Assembly: GCF_032118995.1 (NCBI RefSeq)
Contig: NC_092666.1
Span: 13,280,501-13,344,500 of the forward strand
Direction: 5' to 3'
Origin: Asterias amurensis
Lineage: Eukaryota; Echinodermata; Asteroidea; Forcipulatida; Asteriidae
Length of the DNA: 64,000 nucleotides
The position numbers and the translations under genes were made by a program. The notes under the pieces were generated by a model. The model was given only the letters and a program-made list of their open reading frames with translations, searched no databases and had not been told where the DNA came from. Positions 10,525 through 22,510 of this stretch are shown here, one piece after another. Numbering within the stretch: position 1 is the first letter of the stretch; every line of letters starts with the position of its first letter.

Positions 10525-13500
10525 TTACTGGGAACATGGGGTTGGCGTTGCTCATAAGAAGTACTCTGACTACCTCTGCACAATTGACCGATTCGCTGTG
10601 TGCCTCAATGGCAACCATCAGGGCAGTCTTACCTACAACGATAAAGAGATTAAAATCAAATCAGGTTAAATATAATTGCAAGACGAGCGTGGATTGTGTA
10701 TTTGTTATCACCATGCGTGACAGATTTTGTGAGCATTCCCACTGCAAAGTTAAAAAACTAACAACCCTTGTGCGACATGAAAGTGATATGACGAATTGGT
10801 AATCCTGATCACCTTAGTTGGACAAGATAGCACCCACAATAGCATGCGCTGTATGGGCATTTTCACCTAAGATGTCGTTCAATAAACAAGGATTCCTTTC
10901 ACACGATGTTGTAGCCCACGTCCTTGGTCAAAACTTCCACTAGTGTAAGATTTTGTCATAGGTCCGGACCTCAGACAAAATGTAGCAATGTTAGACAAGA
11001 TTTAACAAGGGACCATGGACACTCCAAATATTATTGTCCTTTGACAAGAGGTGCATTTTGTAAAAATGTTACAACCATGTTACAATTTAGCAAGGGACCC
11101 TTGCTAAATTGCTCTCGTGTGAAAGGGGCTTTAGGTGTCCGTTACCAAGGAGCAAATACAGTCGTGCCCTTGCCCTTGTAAAAAAAGAAGCATACAGACA
11201 TGCAACCTCATCAAACTTACCGTCAAAGTTGGTTTGGTCAAATAAGGCACTGAACTCCAGGAAGCTGCATCGGCTGTATGTCATACAGCGAATGATGGTC
11301 TAAAAAAAGCAACAAGAAAATAGAACGAAAGTAAGTATTGTTTGAAGCTCTGCATGGTGTGGATAAGTAAGAAAGAAGAAACTATAAATAAATAGTTAAA
11401 GACACTGGACACTATTGGTAGTTGTCAAAGACCAGTCTTCTCACTTCGTGTTTCTCAACATATTGTATGCATAAAATAACAAACATGTGAAAATTTGAGC
11501 TCAATTGGTCGTCGAAGTTGCGAGATAAAAATGAAAGAAAAAATGCCCTTGTCACACGAAGTTGTGTGCTTTCAGATGCTTGATTTCAAGGCGTCAAATT
11601 TTAATTCTGAGGTCTCGAAATCAAGTTAGTGAAAAATTACTTATTTTTCTAAAATTAAGTTTCTCACAATGTTAAATACAATCAACAGCTCTCCATTACT
11701 TGTTACCAAGTAAGTTTTTATGCTTAAAATTATTTTTGAGTTATTACAAATAGTGTCCACTGCCTTTAAAATCTCTCACACAAAAGAGATTTACACATGG
11801 TTGTACCCTCAAGTTCACTGTTTATTTATAGTTTCTTGCTGAGAAAATAGAAACTCTTTTTATAACAAACAATCGTAATGGTCTAAGATTAAACTTAAAT
11901 CAAAACTGACGAAAAAAGTACCAGTTATTCTTTTACATTATGTAAACTACATTTTATTTCGTTTCGGTTTCATTCATCGAAACAAAACGTCAGAACAACT
12001 AAAAACTGGTTATAGAATGGTTAACAGTGAAAAAAATAAATAATAAATAATAATAGCTAATTCTTATATAGCGCATTTCATAACTGAAAGAAATACCAAT
12101 GCGCTTTACAAAAAACAAAAGGCAAATAATAAAGCAACCAATTAACAAAAAACATACTAACAAAAGCATACAAAAGCTAAACAAATTATGCTAAAAAATT
12201 AATTACATTGACAGTTAAAATTAAAATTAATAGTCTTAAATAACACAAATATTGCCTCCATGCCCCCTGGTCATTGCCTTGGTGCCCTTGAAAGGTTCCA
12301 GTAGAAATTTATAATTTCCTCATAGATCGGTTAAAGGAACACGTTGCCTTGGATCGGATGAGTTGCTATAACTGAGCGTTTATAACCGTTTTTTATAAAA
12401 TGCATATGGTTGGAAAGATGTTTTAAAAGTAGAATACAATTATTCACACAAGTTTGCCTCAAAATTGCGTGGTTTTCCTTTTACTGCCAAACTAACACGG
12501 TCGGCCATTTATGGGATTGACTCCCATAAATGGCCTACCGTGTTAGTCGACGAGGTTAAAGGAAAACCGTGCAATTTCGAGGCATGTTGGTGTGGGTCAT
12601 TGTATTCTACTTTTACAACATCTTTCTACCCATATGTAATTTATACAAAACACAAACGCTTTTCAAAGACCAACTCGCCCGATCCAAGGCAACGTGTTCC
12701 TTTAAATGCCTTGGTGCCCTTGCCCTTACCTTGACGGCCTCTGTATATCCCATCATAGCCGCAGCATGAAGGGGCGTGTTACCGTCCATGTTACCGATTC
12801 CCAGGTTGGCACCGGAACTTATTAGGCTCTGTGTAAGGATGTCCAACTTGCAAACCACGGATAAATATAGCGGAGTCTGTGGAGTATAAAAATTACACAT
12901 ATTATTTCAAAATGACTCAAAATCCACAAAAAGAAAATTTCATACAACTGCAGAGGCACAAAATGTAGCTATTAAAAGCTTAAAGGAACATTACAGAATT
13001 GGGTTCTGCTAGCAAGAGAAATTGCTTGCAGTGTAAGCATTTTATGTAATCCACCATATACATCAACTGACAAACCTGTAGAAGTTTGGGATCGATCGGA
13101 CATCCAGGTCACGAGAAAATAGTGAAAAAATGATTACACGTTTTGCATGAAATTGATGCAAACACAAAAATGGAATCAAACGCTCACTGAGCGATAAACT
13201 CCAAACGCAAAGTTAGATTACTTATTTCTCATCAAATATGATATTTCAGGCAGAAATAATTCAAGGGATGTTTTCTACTATCATCATCATTAGATCGTGT
13301 AAGTTTGATGTAAATCTGTGATCTTCATCAAAATTATGAAGTCCTGAAGTCTTGTAACATTTGAGTGAGAAAGTATTACTTTCTCGAAAAAACGTTACTT
13401 CAGAGTGAGCTGTTTCTCATAATGTTTTATTGTATCAACAGCTCTCCATTGATCGTTACTAAGTAAGTAATGATTTGAGGCCCATTGGCCAGGGATAGTA

Positions 13501-16500
13501 ATGTTGGAAGCGCTTTGAGACGCCCTTCGGGTGTGAAAAGCGCTATACATAAAAACTGGTTATTATTATTATTATAACGAAACTTGTTGGAGTTGAGCAT
13601 TTTTAAGAAAGTGGGAAAATGCCAAGAAGCGGAGACACTCACCTGCTGGAGGTTGTTCAGGAGATCTAGAGACCTCTTCTCCATCCACAGACGCTCAATT
13701 ATCGCAACGGACAAAGCCACTTGGTCTTTGCATATAGCTAGATGAAGAACACTGTAGTACAATGAGAAGCAATTTCATTTTTGTGAATATTTTTGGTTTT
13801 TTTCATTTGGAAGGGTCTGCCCTGTGGTCAGATTTACATTAAACTTACTCAGTTTGAAGATAATGATTGTTGAAAGCTTCCCTTTCACACAATGTCACAC
13901 AAATAGTTTTTGTTTCAGTTTTAGCATGTAAAACATATTTACCAGTTATGGTATTAATACCATATTATTTGTGTGACTTGTTTTACTCATTTTTTAAAAA
14001 CTACAGCACCTCAGCAAGTAATATTTTAAGGTAAAGCTTTCTACTACAGTATCTTCAAACCGTGTGAGTTTAATTTAAATCTTTGGACATCGAGTTTTGT
14101 GTCCAAAAAAGAGTACCCAAATCCTTCACACCATTTTTTTAAGTAAAAGTAAGAAAAATTGACTTTTAAAAGAATGATGAACAATGTCTTCAAGAAAACT
14201 AAAGGGGTATGATAGGCTGCTGGAAAAAAAAGGGAATTTTCTTTTACTATGATCGCAAAGCGTGAAAGCTTGCGAGCGCAAAAGCTTGCAGGTACGAAAC
14301 CTGCTTGCATACATTTATCTTTGGTTTGGAAAGCTCTTCTATGCATTGTGAGGTCGTCCATATGGTTTTATCTTCATTTTCTAATGAAAGTAATAAAGAA
14401 TAATTTTAAAAGAATTTGTTTTAAGGGGTAAAAAAAAACTTAAAAAATGATTTCCGGTTAAAAACGTGCCGGGGCTATCTTGAACTAAATCAGGCAAGGT
14501 GCCATAATTATGAAGCTGGTCATTGGAACAAAGGACGACTATCATAGAGATTTGAAATTTACCCAATCAATTTCCCATAATTGTCAGGTTTATTTGATAT
14601 CTGAAATAAAAAGTCGTATCCCCCTAAGGTGATCCCCTGGCTGCCGCTTCCTAAATTGTATAGTAAACTTGGGTGTGATCCCTGGCTACACAGCAGTTAA
14701 GGGGCCTACATGTTGAACGGCTTCTGACTTGCACCCCAAATTTGACAAAATAGGGAGACCACCAACATAAGGGATAGATGGCTTAGTCGGTCTACAGGTT
14801 AAAATTAAAGTTCGCAGTTTTAACCCAACATTTGTATTTTATAACAAATTTTCCCAGTCAGTTTCCCTTGTGGTTTATTGACTTGAAAAAGGAAAAGAAA
14901 AAAATATTTGAACCTACGTGTCTCGGTCTTTGTCTGCATACAGTATGTCCTTGACAGTTTTTTCTGCCACCAAAGCCTTGTACAATTCTAACTCCTCCAT
15001 GTATGGCGTGACACCCGCTTGATAAACCTGGTTCGGGGTGTGCTGGTGGGTGCCAAAGGAACCTGGGATGACTTCAGTCGGAGGGCTCAGTGGGGCCATA
15101 TGGGCATAAGGATCAACCTGATAAATGGATGGGGCCAAGTCTTGGAAGAATTGGGGCGGACTCTGAGATGGGTCCGAGGGTTTCATGAGCATTCTTTCGA
15201 TTTCTTGAATCTTCTTTTCTTCCTCTTGTTTATTTGGAGCTCGGGGGGCGAAGGAAGACCTGTCTTGGACAGTCATCGTGCCGGCCGTCATGCCCATTTG
15301 GATGTTGTACGTGGGGCTCTCTGGGGGTAGGGACTCCCCGGGGGAGCCTATGTTTGAGGAATCGGGTGTCCACGGTGAGGCGTCTGGCACCCGCTGGAAA
15401 GGCGATCCTTGCGGGTCATGGTACGGGGAATGTTGGGGGCTCATCGACGACCCCACACTAGGTGCTGTTTGCTCTGCGAACGGGGAGTGCTGTGGGCTGT
15501 AACTCGACGCCACGCTCGGCGCTGTCTGCCACGGAGACTGAGGTGACGGAAGGAAGTCCATCAGACTGCTGTTTTGCATCGGTTCTTCGTTCTCCATCGG
15601 AGACTTGACGGATTCTTCGTCGCTCGTCATGCTGTCGATCATGTCTGTGATGGATTCTGGGGTCAGAGGGTCGGGCCAACAGACCTCAACCGGCTGCCCG
15701 GTGCTCTCGACTGGTACCTTCTGCTGAGGGGGCTGATATGTCAGACCGCCTCTGCTTAAATCATTCATGGGATAGCTCTGAGGGTGGGGGGACAGGGCAT
15801 TCTGAGCTAATTGGCTCTGTTTAGATTGTGCAATAACAGGTCCTTGAACCATGTGCACTGTGCCGGGGCGATTCATGAAAATGGGCATGTAGTTCCCCTG
15901 ACCGGGCGGACTCACTACACTTGGCCTGAAAGCCTTATTAAATGATGGAAGGACGTTGGTTTGAAAATTCGGTTGGGCTACTTGCGTCCGTCCAGGCTGC
16001 GCTGCAGCATAGTGAGAATGCTGACTCTGTTGAAATCCCCCGAAGTTGTAGTGAGTGTTCGACGTCAAGTTCATACCGTCTTGTCTTCCCATATTGTTAA
16101 TACCCCTGGATATCAACCTAGACCGTCCAGACTCTTCTTTGCCTTTAGACTTAGACTCTTGAGCCTTCTCACCATCATCAAGGTTCAAGTTGTTTTGAAG
16201 ACTCTGTGTGAGTGAGGCAATGTCTGCAACTGTCTTCTTGGCTTCCTCCTCAGCCTTCACTTTCTCCTTCTTCAGATCGCAAGCATCGGATGAAACGTCT
16301 TCTGTTGCTTCATTCCTCCTGGTGTCCACTTTGTTCACTTGGGGTTTATCCTCTGAAGAACTCTGTTCTGGTTGGCTGTCATCTTTTCCGATATCTTGTT
16401 TCTTAACTTCCCTCGCTTTAGCGTCATCTTTTTGTCCATCTTCGTTTCCGATCATATTTTCCTTCGCCTTTTCTTGGGGCTTCAGCTCCACGTCCACTCG

Positions 16501-19500
16501 CTTCCCATCCTTGGAGACTTCCTTCAAAGGATCTTCACTCTTCTTTTCTTCGGTTTGCGATTCATCAAATACTTGCTCTTCCCGGGGCGACTCCTTGCAG
16601 ACTTGCAGCGCTGCCGGCGCACTGACCTTGCGAGTGGGTAAGTGCGTTTCTTTCGTCTCGCAAGAACTAGAGACGCTCCTCTGTTTTCTTACACGAAGCT
16701 CTTCAACATCCAAAATCAGTAATTCAAAGATCTCACACTCTGATTTTATCTGTCCATCAGTTTTAGTGGCCTGACGAGGCTTCGCATCTCCAGAGACTTT
16801 AAAGTCCTTTATTTTTCCAATTTTATGATCTTCACGCTGGAGATGTCTGTGGACTGAAAGATGTGCTTCTTTTGCCATCTTAGCTTTTGCCTCCTCTATT
16901 GTCCGTCCGACAATGCTTTTTTTGTTGTAACCATGGTGATTCGTCTGAAGCTCTCCGTCAGTAGGAGGTGGCGACTGTGTCGCGGAGGAAGGGTTGCAAG
17001 GCATTTTGACTGGATGCTCCGCCTTACCTGCATTGAGAAATTTCAAAAGATGAAAAAAATAAGTGAATTAACTAAAATGAAGTGCTCACAGATTTCTTCA
17101 TGACAAAAGAACAACTAGTTGGTATGACACTGAGCCCTCTGGAATTGCAAGGGTCGTGGGTTTGAATCCCACCTGAGTAATATGTCTGTCATTTTTTCAC
17201 AGAACTTGGGAAAGTACTGAGTATACATGTACAGTGCTAACACACATCGGCGCAATGGGTGAAAAACAAAAATTAATATTTATTATCCCCGATACAAATT
17301 TAACATTATTTAACACATAGTTTATTTTCCAGTTAAAACTAACCTTACCAAAATAGTTCATTTCAGGATTAACAATCAATTTCCAGTTACCTATGTGGGA
17401 CTATTTTCATTTACAAAAAACAATCTATGACTCAATATTTAAGTTGTAGCCTGAACAGATAATAATCAAAGTGGTAACTCCAACAAGTTACTCTACATTG
17501 TGTAATACACCTTTCGTACAAAGTAATTTAGACTACTACAATCACAAACTGCCACACTTCAAAAACGACACACTCACATTAAAGGAACACGTTGCCTTGG
17601 AGCGGACGAGTTGGTCTATAAAAAGCGTTTGTAACCGTTTGTTATAAAATACATGTTGGAAAGACGTTTTAAAAGTAGAATACAATGACCCACACAAATT
17701 TGCCTCGAAATTGCGTGGTTTTCCTTTTACTTTGCGAACTAACACGGTCGGCCATTTATGGGAGTCAAAAATTTGACTCCCATAAATGGCCGACCGTGTT
17801 AGTCGATGAGGTAAAAGGAAAACTGTGCAATTTCGAGGCATGTTTGTGTGGATCATTGTTTTCTACTTTTACAACAACTTTCCAACCAAATGCATTTTAT
17901 AAAAAAACAGTTACAAATGCTTTTTATAGACCAACTGTCCGATCCAAGGCAATGTATTCCTTTAAAAGCAGGTTAAAAGAACTGGCTCTGTTCAAGGCTG
18001 TTCTGATAACAGGTTTCAAGCAACATAGCTGACGCCTACAACGAATTATTAAAATAACATCAGAGCATCAGAGCAATCATGCGTCATTGTCACTCATGCT
18101 CCAGGGTTTGCACAGGGTATGCCCCTCTGAACAACCTCACAAATGTAGACAATTTGACCCCCCCCCCCAACAAAAAACGACAGCCTACTTCCTTGAACGC
18201 TTCACAAACAGACAAAGATCACCTCTGTATGAGACAATTGAACCTTTAATCCCTGGACCATAGAGGGACTTCCCCTTCCAAAGCCCTCTCTAAAATAGTA
18301 TTATCAGCATGTGAATGTAAGGCTAGAGTTGGGAGGGAAAATCCACAAGATAGCTGAAAGCTGAACGTATTTACTGGACCAGAATGTTGCTTAGTACTTA
18401 TTTAACTTCCAGCTTACATACCTGCATTGACCCAGGGATAATATAGATCTAGTCGTTTCTTTTAAACTACAGCCCTACTATGACACCCCACTTCCCATCA
18501 TAAAGCCTCTTCCCATAAAGCCAGCTGTGAGGTTAATGGTTTTGTTGTTTTAATTTAGGCCTGTACCAACCCTGACAGGGCCCTGTTCTTATGGGATCTT
18601 CCAAAGACTGACCATGTAGCACGTCATGTAGCAATCCCAACTGTGTGGTTGGACCTGAAACTATTGAGCAGATTATTTGTTGTACAACCTTTGGAATCTG
18701 CTGATAAGAAGCGCTTACCAAAGAAGGAAGTGAGATTGGGCATTGAAACAAAATCCTTTTAAAGGCAAAGTGTCCTTTGCGTTTTGGAACTGTTTGTTGT
18801 TTTAAAGACACTGGACACTATTGGTAATTGTCAAAGACCAGTCTTCTCATTTGGTTTATCTCAACAATGCACAAAATAACAAACCTGTGAAAATTTGAGC
18901 TCAATTGGTTGGCAAAGTTAGTGAGATAATAACGAAAGAAAAAAAAACGCCCTTGTCACACGAAGTTGTGTGTTTTTAGATGGTTGATTTCAAGACCTCA
19001 AATTCTAAATCTGAGGTCTCGAAATCTAATTCGTAGAAAGATACTTCTTTCTCGGAAACTAGGTCACTTCAGAGGGAGCCGTTTCTCACAATGTTTTATA
19101 CTATCAAACATCTTCCCATTACTCGTCACCCAGTAAGGTTTTATGCTAATAACTATTTTGGGTAATTATCAATAGTGTCCACTGCCTTTAATCCTACATA
19201 AAACTAACCATTTTATTTCAAAAGGTAATACATGTATATTTCTCAAAATGTACAAAGCGTGCTGCACGCCGTAAATTAGTTCTTAGGATTGTTTCGTCTG
19301 ACATTTACAAAATGTCTAGTGTGGTTACATTACATGTTATGAAGAAAGAAATCTATCAGCATGGGGGGTATACTGTGGAATTGAAAAAGATTAACGTGTA
19401 TTGGACAATTGTGAAAAATTAATCAAGCATTATGTAGGCCTAAAGTCACGATTCCTTAATTATTTCTGGCTTTATGCCAACATTGAAGGCAGACAAAGTG

Positions 19501-21298
19501 ACCACTCAGTGCTAGTGTTGTTTTGTGTTTTCAATGGGATTTTGTGCATCATACATTTGTTTGGGAATATGTTTTTGATTGCTGCAATGGAAGCACATGA
19601 ATAGTCTTTCAATAAACCCAGGGCACATACAGCAGCTGTCATGGTGCCCTGTACTTTTGCTGTTAGGCCAAATAACAAAAAATATCAGTTGATCGCCCAG
19701 ATTTTTCAAAAAAGAGGAGGATGAGGGCCTTACTATTTTTTGTCAAGATGGACGCTAAGTATTTCAAATCAAACAGGCCACCAGTTCTTCAGTTTGAATC
19801 AACCGCAAACTTATTTATACCAATTAGTTGCACGAGGACCTGTGTTAACAGTAACACTAACAGGGTCGGATAACAATATTTTATTTTTTTTACTACAAAA
19901 ATCGAAAAATAGTAAATAGTAAAAAAAAAGGATGCAACCCCAAAAAAGGATGCAGGCAGGGACGATCGCATGAAGTATAACTCTACTAAATGAACCAGAA
20001 GTACCTGAGCATAGAATTTGACTTAAATTTAAAAGTAGAAAAATTGCAGTCAAATGGAATATCAATTGCCAAATCAAAATACAAGACACTGTGATTCATT
20101 GATGAAACATGGAAATGCCACCACCGCACAATTCTACTTTTTAAAGTTGACAATGGAGGTAGATATGCAAATGGAGTTAGAAATACTAAAACTTCAAGTA
20201 ATACAATTACAACCACACACAGTTAGAGTCCACCTTTTGGGCCAAGTGTTTGTTGTTGATGTTGGCTACTCTTTAAACATCAGACTTATCATAGTCGCCA
20301 TATACTCCTAAACTATTTGAGGTTCGTTTCGCTATTGTTCGTGGAGTGTAGTTGCAATAACGTAACCCTCCTCCCGACGGCATAGGTGGCCTCCGGCTCC
20401 GCTGTCGGGAGGAGGGTACGTTAAATTGCAACTAAGCCGGAGTAAAGACAATATCGAAACAAACCTCATACATAGTTCTGGCTAGGAAATTAGTTAGGAG
20501 TAGTCGCCATGCACCACCATGATAAAGACTGATTTTAAAAAGAGAGCCATATAATAAACAGCCCAGGGATTTCCCAGCCCAACAACAACGTGAGCAGGTA
20601 ACCCAGTAAACTGGGCCGCTGTACTCCTTTTTTCGAAATGTTTTAATTAACGATCGTGCTAATGTAATAGTAATAACATATAATGGCAAAATTTATATTA
20701 AAAAAAGAGTACAGTCACTGACATTGTGACAGTGCCCGAGATACTGTGTCTAGTCATTGCTCTATGACTAAACCATGCAAAAGCAACTGGGTGACCTAGA
20801 GTCGAGAAGATTTTTTTGTTGTGCAACTTTATAGAACAATACAAACACACTAAACTACCACTTCAGTTTGGTGCGCAGTTGACATTAGCAGTTTTTAACA
20901 AGTTTTAATAACCACAACACACACACAGAAATCCTGTATAATAGCCCACCTTCGTATATAGCTCTCTTTGATTATAAAATCAACATATGAACAGCCCAAC
21001 AAGGTGGCTACTCTGTCCTTTCTCTATGCTAACACTAACAGCCACAATGCAATATGGGTGACCACAGGAGAGATTGACATCATAGATTTGTTGTTGTGTA
21101 ACACACAATTCGTGCACTAACTAAATACAGAGTGTAGACATACTCACAATACGACAGTGAACATGTAAGTAAAATATCATGTACGAAATGGTACTCACCA
21201 ACTTTATCCTGAATATTTTGTTGTTTGACTCTGCTGAGCCTTTCGTCTTTAACTTCAGTGTTCCAATCCTTCTTGTTCGTGACTTGTACCGATGGCAT
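9051..21298 (-). CDS. NFKBIZ-like: Nuclear IkB protein, IkappaB-zeta/Bcl-3 class (8 exons)
   Basis: Exons in order: 21298-21199, 17027-14918, 13751-13643, 12876-12730, 11299-11221, 10632-10529, 9795-9517, 9092-9051. All junctions keep frame and have GT-AG ends, giving 989 aa. Residues 1-736 are low-complexity and probably disordered. They include a Lys/Glu-rich stretch and a Pro/Ser/Gln region with a 19-residue tandem repeat (QTAPSV..S.SPQHSP.). Residues ~737-975 are ankyrin repeats: DRDTVLHLAICKDQ, GNMDGNTPLHAAAMMG, GKTALMVAIEAHS, SGKTALHYAVELQ and NAKMYNGNTALHL. The last two follow the vertebrate IkappaB-zeta C-terminus closely. Such proteins bind NF-kappaB p50 in the nucleus and switch target genes on or off. 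I saw no DSGxxS degron of cytoplasmic IkBs. Bcl-3 and IkBNS are alternatives; the class is surer than the exact orthology. Confidence 0.87.
9161..9236 (+). repeat. Truncated family A fragment
   Basis: Begins AAGGGCACTGGATACC and continues through TTATCAAAGACCAGTCTTCTC to AACAAACCTGTGAAA, then stops. It lies in the last intron of the nuclear IkB gene. A decayed family F stretch (TTTGGCTGGTAACCTG) follows. Confidence 0.6.
9843..10010 (-). mobile_element. tRNA-derived SINE, type 1
   Basis: The minus strand has an A-box-like stretch (GGGCTAGTTGGTATGGC) and a B-box-like stretch (GGTTTGAATCCCACC), spaced as in a tRNA. A second copy on the plus strand lies near 17112-17262, and both end in a stretch with AGTACTGAGTA or ACTGAGTAAACGG. 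Confidence 0.6.
10142..10523 (+). mobile_element. tRNA-derived SINE, type 2, with (ATT)n tail
   Basis: The head reads GATAAGAGCACCTAACTCAAG then GTGGGTTTGAATCCCAG (A- and B-box-like). The body contains CTGTATACTCCCCAGGGAG, and the 3' end reads GCGCTTTGAG..GTGCTATATAGAAA followed by ATT repeats to about 10,523. The tail stops a few bases from the splice donor of nuclear IkB exon 6 (exon end 10529). Confidence 0.75.
11396..11769 (+). mobile_element. Family A MITE (TTAA-flanked)
   Basis: Starts TTAAAGACACTGGACACTA and ends AATAGTGTCCACTGCCTTTAA. It sits inside an older foldback whose halves read AAACTATAAATAAATAG (left) and TTATTTATAGTTTC (right, about 11,822), related to the element at 34538. 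Confidence 0.85.
12245..12729. mobile_element. Family G element split by family B, touching a splice donor
   Basis: Left part (12245-12330): GCCTCCATGCCCCCTGGTC to TTCCTCATAG. Right part (12706-12729): ATGCCTTGGTGCCCTTGCCC. Both match consecutive parts of the family G copies at 26938 and 32717. The right part runs up to the splice donor of nuclear IkB exon 4 (exon end 12730). Confidence 0.6.
12331..12705. mobile_element. Family B foldback MITE (TTAA-flanked)
   Basis: Starts TTAAAGGAACACGTTGCC and ends GGCAACGTGTTCCTTTAA. The whole element folds back on itself. At the centre CGGTCGGCCATTTATGGG faces CCCATAAATGGCCTACCG, and further out AATTGCGTGGTTTTCC faces GGAAAACCGTGCAATT. Confidence 0.88.
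12980..13350 (+). mobile_element. Family D MITE, copy 1
   Basis: Starts TTAAAGGAACATTACAGAA. The interior (GATCGATCGGACATCCAGG, CGCTCACTGAGCGATAAAC, AAGGGATGTTTTCTACTA) matches copy 2 at 53005-53386. The right end is decayed and runs into a family A remnant. Confidence 0.75.
13365..13577 (+). repeat. Family A tail fragment joined to a SINE type 2 3' end
   Basis: 13365-13468 matches the second half of family A (TTCTCATAATGTTTTAT, CTCTCCATTGATCGTTAC). From 13469 it matches the 3' end of SINE type 2 (TTGGAAGCGCTTTGAGA, GCGCTATACATAAAAACTGG) with a short ATT tail. Confidence 0.65.
13825..14115. mobile_element. Family C foldback, decayed copy
   Basis: GATTTACATTAAACTTACTC and GTTGAAAGCTTCCCTTTCA at the left face AAGCTTTCTACTACAGTATC and TGTGAGTTTAATTTAAATC at the right, with CTACAGCACCTCAGCAAG between. 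It matches the fuller copies at 51721 and 55558. Confidence 0.6.
17110..17280 (+). mobile_element. tRNA-derived SINE, type 1, second copy
   Basis: CTAGTTGGTATGACACTGAG then GTGGGTTTGAATCCCACC, followed by GTACTGAGTATACATG. Same type as the minus-strand copy at 9843-10010. It lies in the first intron of the nuclear IkB gene. Confidence 0.6.
17579..17965. mobile_element. Family B foldback MITE (TTAA-flanked)
   Basis: Starts TTAAAGGAACACGTTGCC and ends GCAATGTATTCCTTTAA. The central palindrome is CGGTCGGCCATTTATGGG / CCCATAAATGGCCGACCG around GTCAAAAATTTGAC. Frames open on both strands are palindrome artefacts. Confidence 0.88.
18802..19191 (+). mobile_element. Family A MITE (TTAA-flanked)
   Basis: Starts TTAAAGACACTGGACACTA and ends CAATAGTGTCCACTGCCTTTAA (inverted), with the family A core CACGAAGTTGTGTG and the GAGACC/GGTCTC hairpin arms. 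It lies in the first intron of the nuclear IkB gene. Confidence 0.88.
20319..20466. mobile_element. Single-copy foldback element
   Basis: The arms pair from GAGGTTCGTTTCG..AGTTGCAATAACGTA on the left to TACGTTAAATTGCAACT..CGAAACAAACCTC on the right. A GC-rich centre pairs CCTCCTCCCGACGGC with GTCGGGAGGAGG. No other copy was seen here. Confidence 0.65.
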
Positions 21299-21493
21299 AA
21301 TGAAGGTTTGCAACCGGAACTAGCCTTAATATAACACCGAAGGAAATGTACCTATACGAAACCTGTATCAGTGAACAAAAAAATGGTTTTCAGACGCCCA
21401 AACACGGAACTATCCAGTGCTGAGTTGTTGCAGGTTGTGCTTTGCATGCTGTAGTTTTGTGATGACGCAGATACAAGCTAAGCGCCTCATCTG

Positions 21494-21498
21494 ATTGG
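21494..21498 (-). promoter_or_regulatory. CCAAT box upstream of the nuclear IkB gene
   Basis: CCAAT on the minus strand (GGCCAATCAG context), in the same direction as the gene and about 200 bp before its start codon. The transcription start is unknown, so its role is inferred from position. Confidence 0.35.
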
Positions 21499-21544
21499 CC
21501 ATTGCGCCAACCTCATGAATAATTCATAAGATGGGATTTTTTTA

Positions 21545-21554
21545 GGGGTTTTCC
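21545..21554 (+). promoter_or_regulatory. kappaB-like site upstream of the nuclear IkB gene
   Basis: GGGGTTTTCC fits the NF-kappaB consensus GGGRNNYYCC at every position. It lies about 250 bp upstream of the start codon. Vertebrate NFKBIZ is itself an NF-kappaB target, so a kappaB site here would be expected. A 10-bp match can occur by chance. Confidence 0.45.
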
Positions 21555-22510
21555 CTTTCTTTCCCTCATGACCAAATGTAGATCAACAGCCTTTGTCTGT
21601 CCTTGCTCTATGGTCTGTCTTTGTTAACTGTCGACCTCCCCAGTTCCGACAACGACAATAATATAACACAGAATTGATGAATAAACCTGAACTATTGTAA
21701 AACAGGGTGATTTGTTGGTGCAGAATTATAATTTGCAAACAAGAATTTATTAACTCGGTCTTTTGTGTTAAAAATACTGCGCTGTGCTTATTCGTTCATC
21801 ATCAGTTTCATCATCTATGGGGGTACGTCGGGGGGAGGGGCTTTAGATTTTGCGGTCAGAACAGACATGTACAGGGGAAATTAATGCGCAGGTCTTTCAG
21901 AGGTGACGATCAAATTTCTAAATTACCCGAACCAACGATTGTCATCTTAACAATTGCTACCCAAAAAAGGTCATGACTATTTTGAGGACATTCAAAATTT
22001 CTCACTGACGCTGCTCAGCGAGCAATGGAGCGTGATTTATAGTGCATTCAAGAATCATTCATTTTGCTACCACCTCCATTCTCAACCACCCAAGTCACAG
22101 TCAGGCTTAGCACAAAAAACAAAGCAAACACGTCAGTGCAGTCAGTGCATTCTACGAGTTTTAGAATATTAATCCCATAAAAGGACACATCATGCATGGA
22201 ACCCTTTGTTGCGGCGTTGTGGTAAACGTAGACGTCCACTAACTATAAAGCTCATTATTTTGCTGTTTTTGTTTATACATGTTATAGGTGCTACACCCTG
22301 TGTAGTCAACCCATATTGCAAAAGCTAAATTTAGTACATGCGCCATAACCGCATGTTGATATAAAACAAATCGCGTAGATTCTTTTACTGAAACGACCGC
22401 TAATGCGAGCTCAGAGATACGTAGAAACTTAACCGATTAGTGACTGACGTCATTCTTCTAATGCGCATGACGTCAGTTCAAAAAAGGAAATATACCACGT
22501 GTTCCCGAAA

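Noticed and set aside
16208-16774. 188-codon plus-strand frame
   Set aside because: It is the antisense shadow of the Lys/Glu/Ser-rich nuclear IkB exon and has no splice or motif support.
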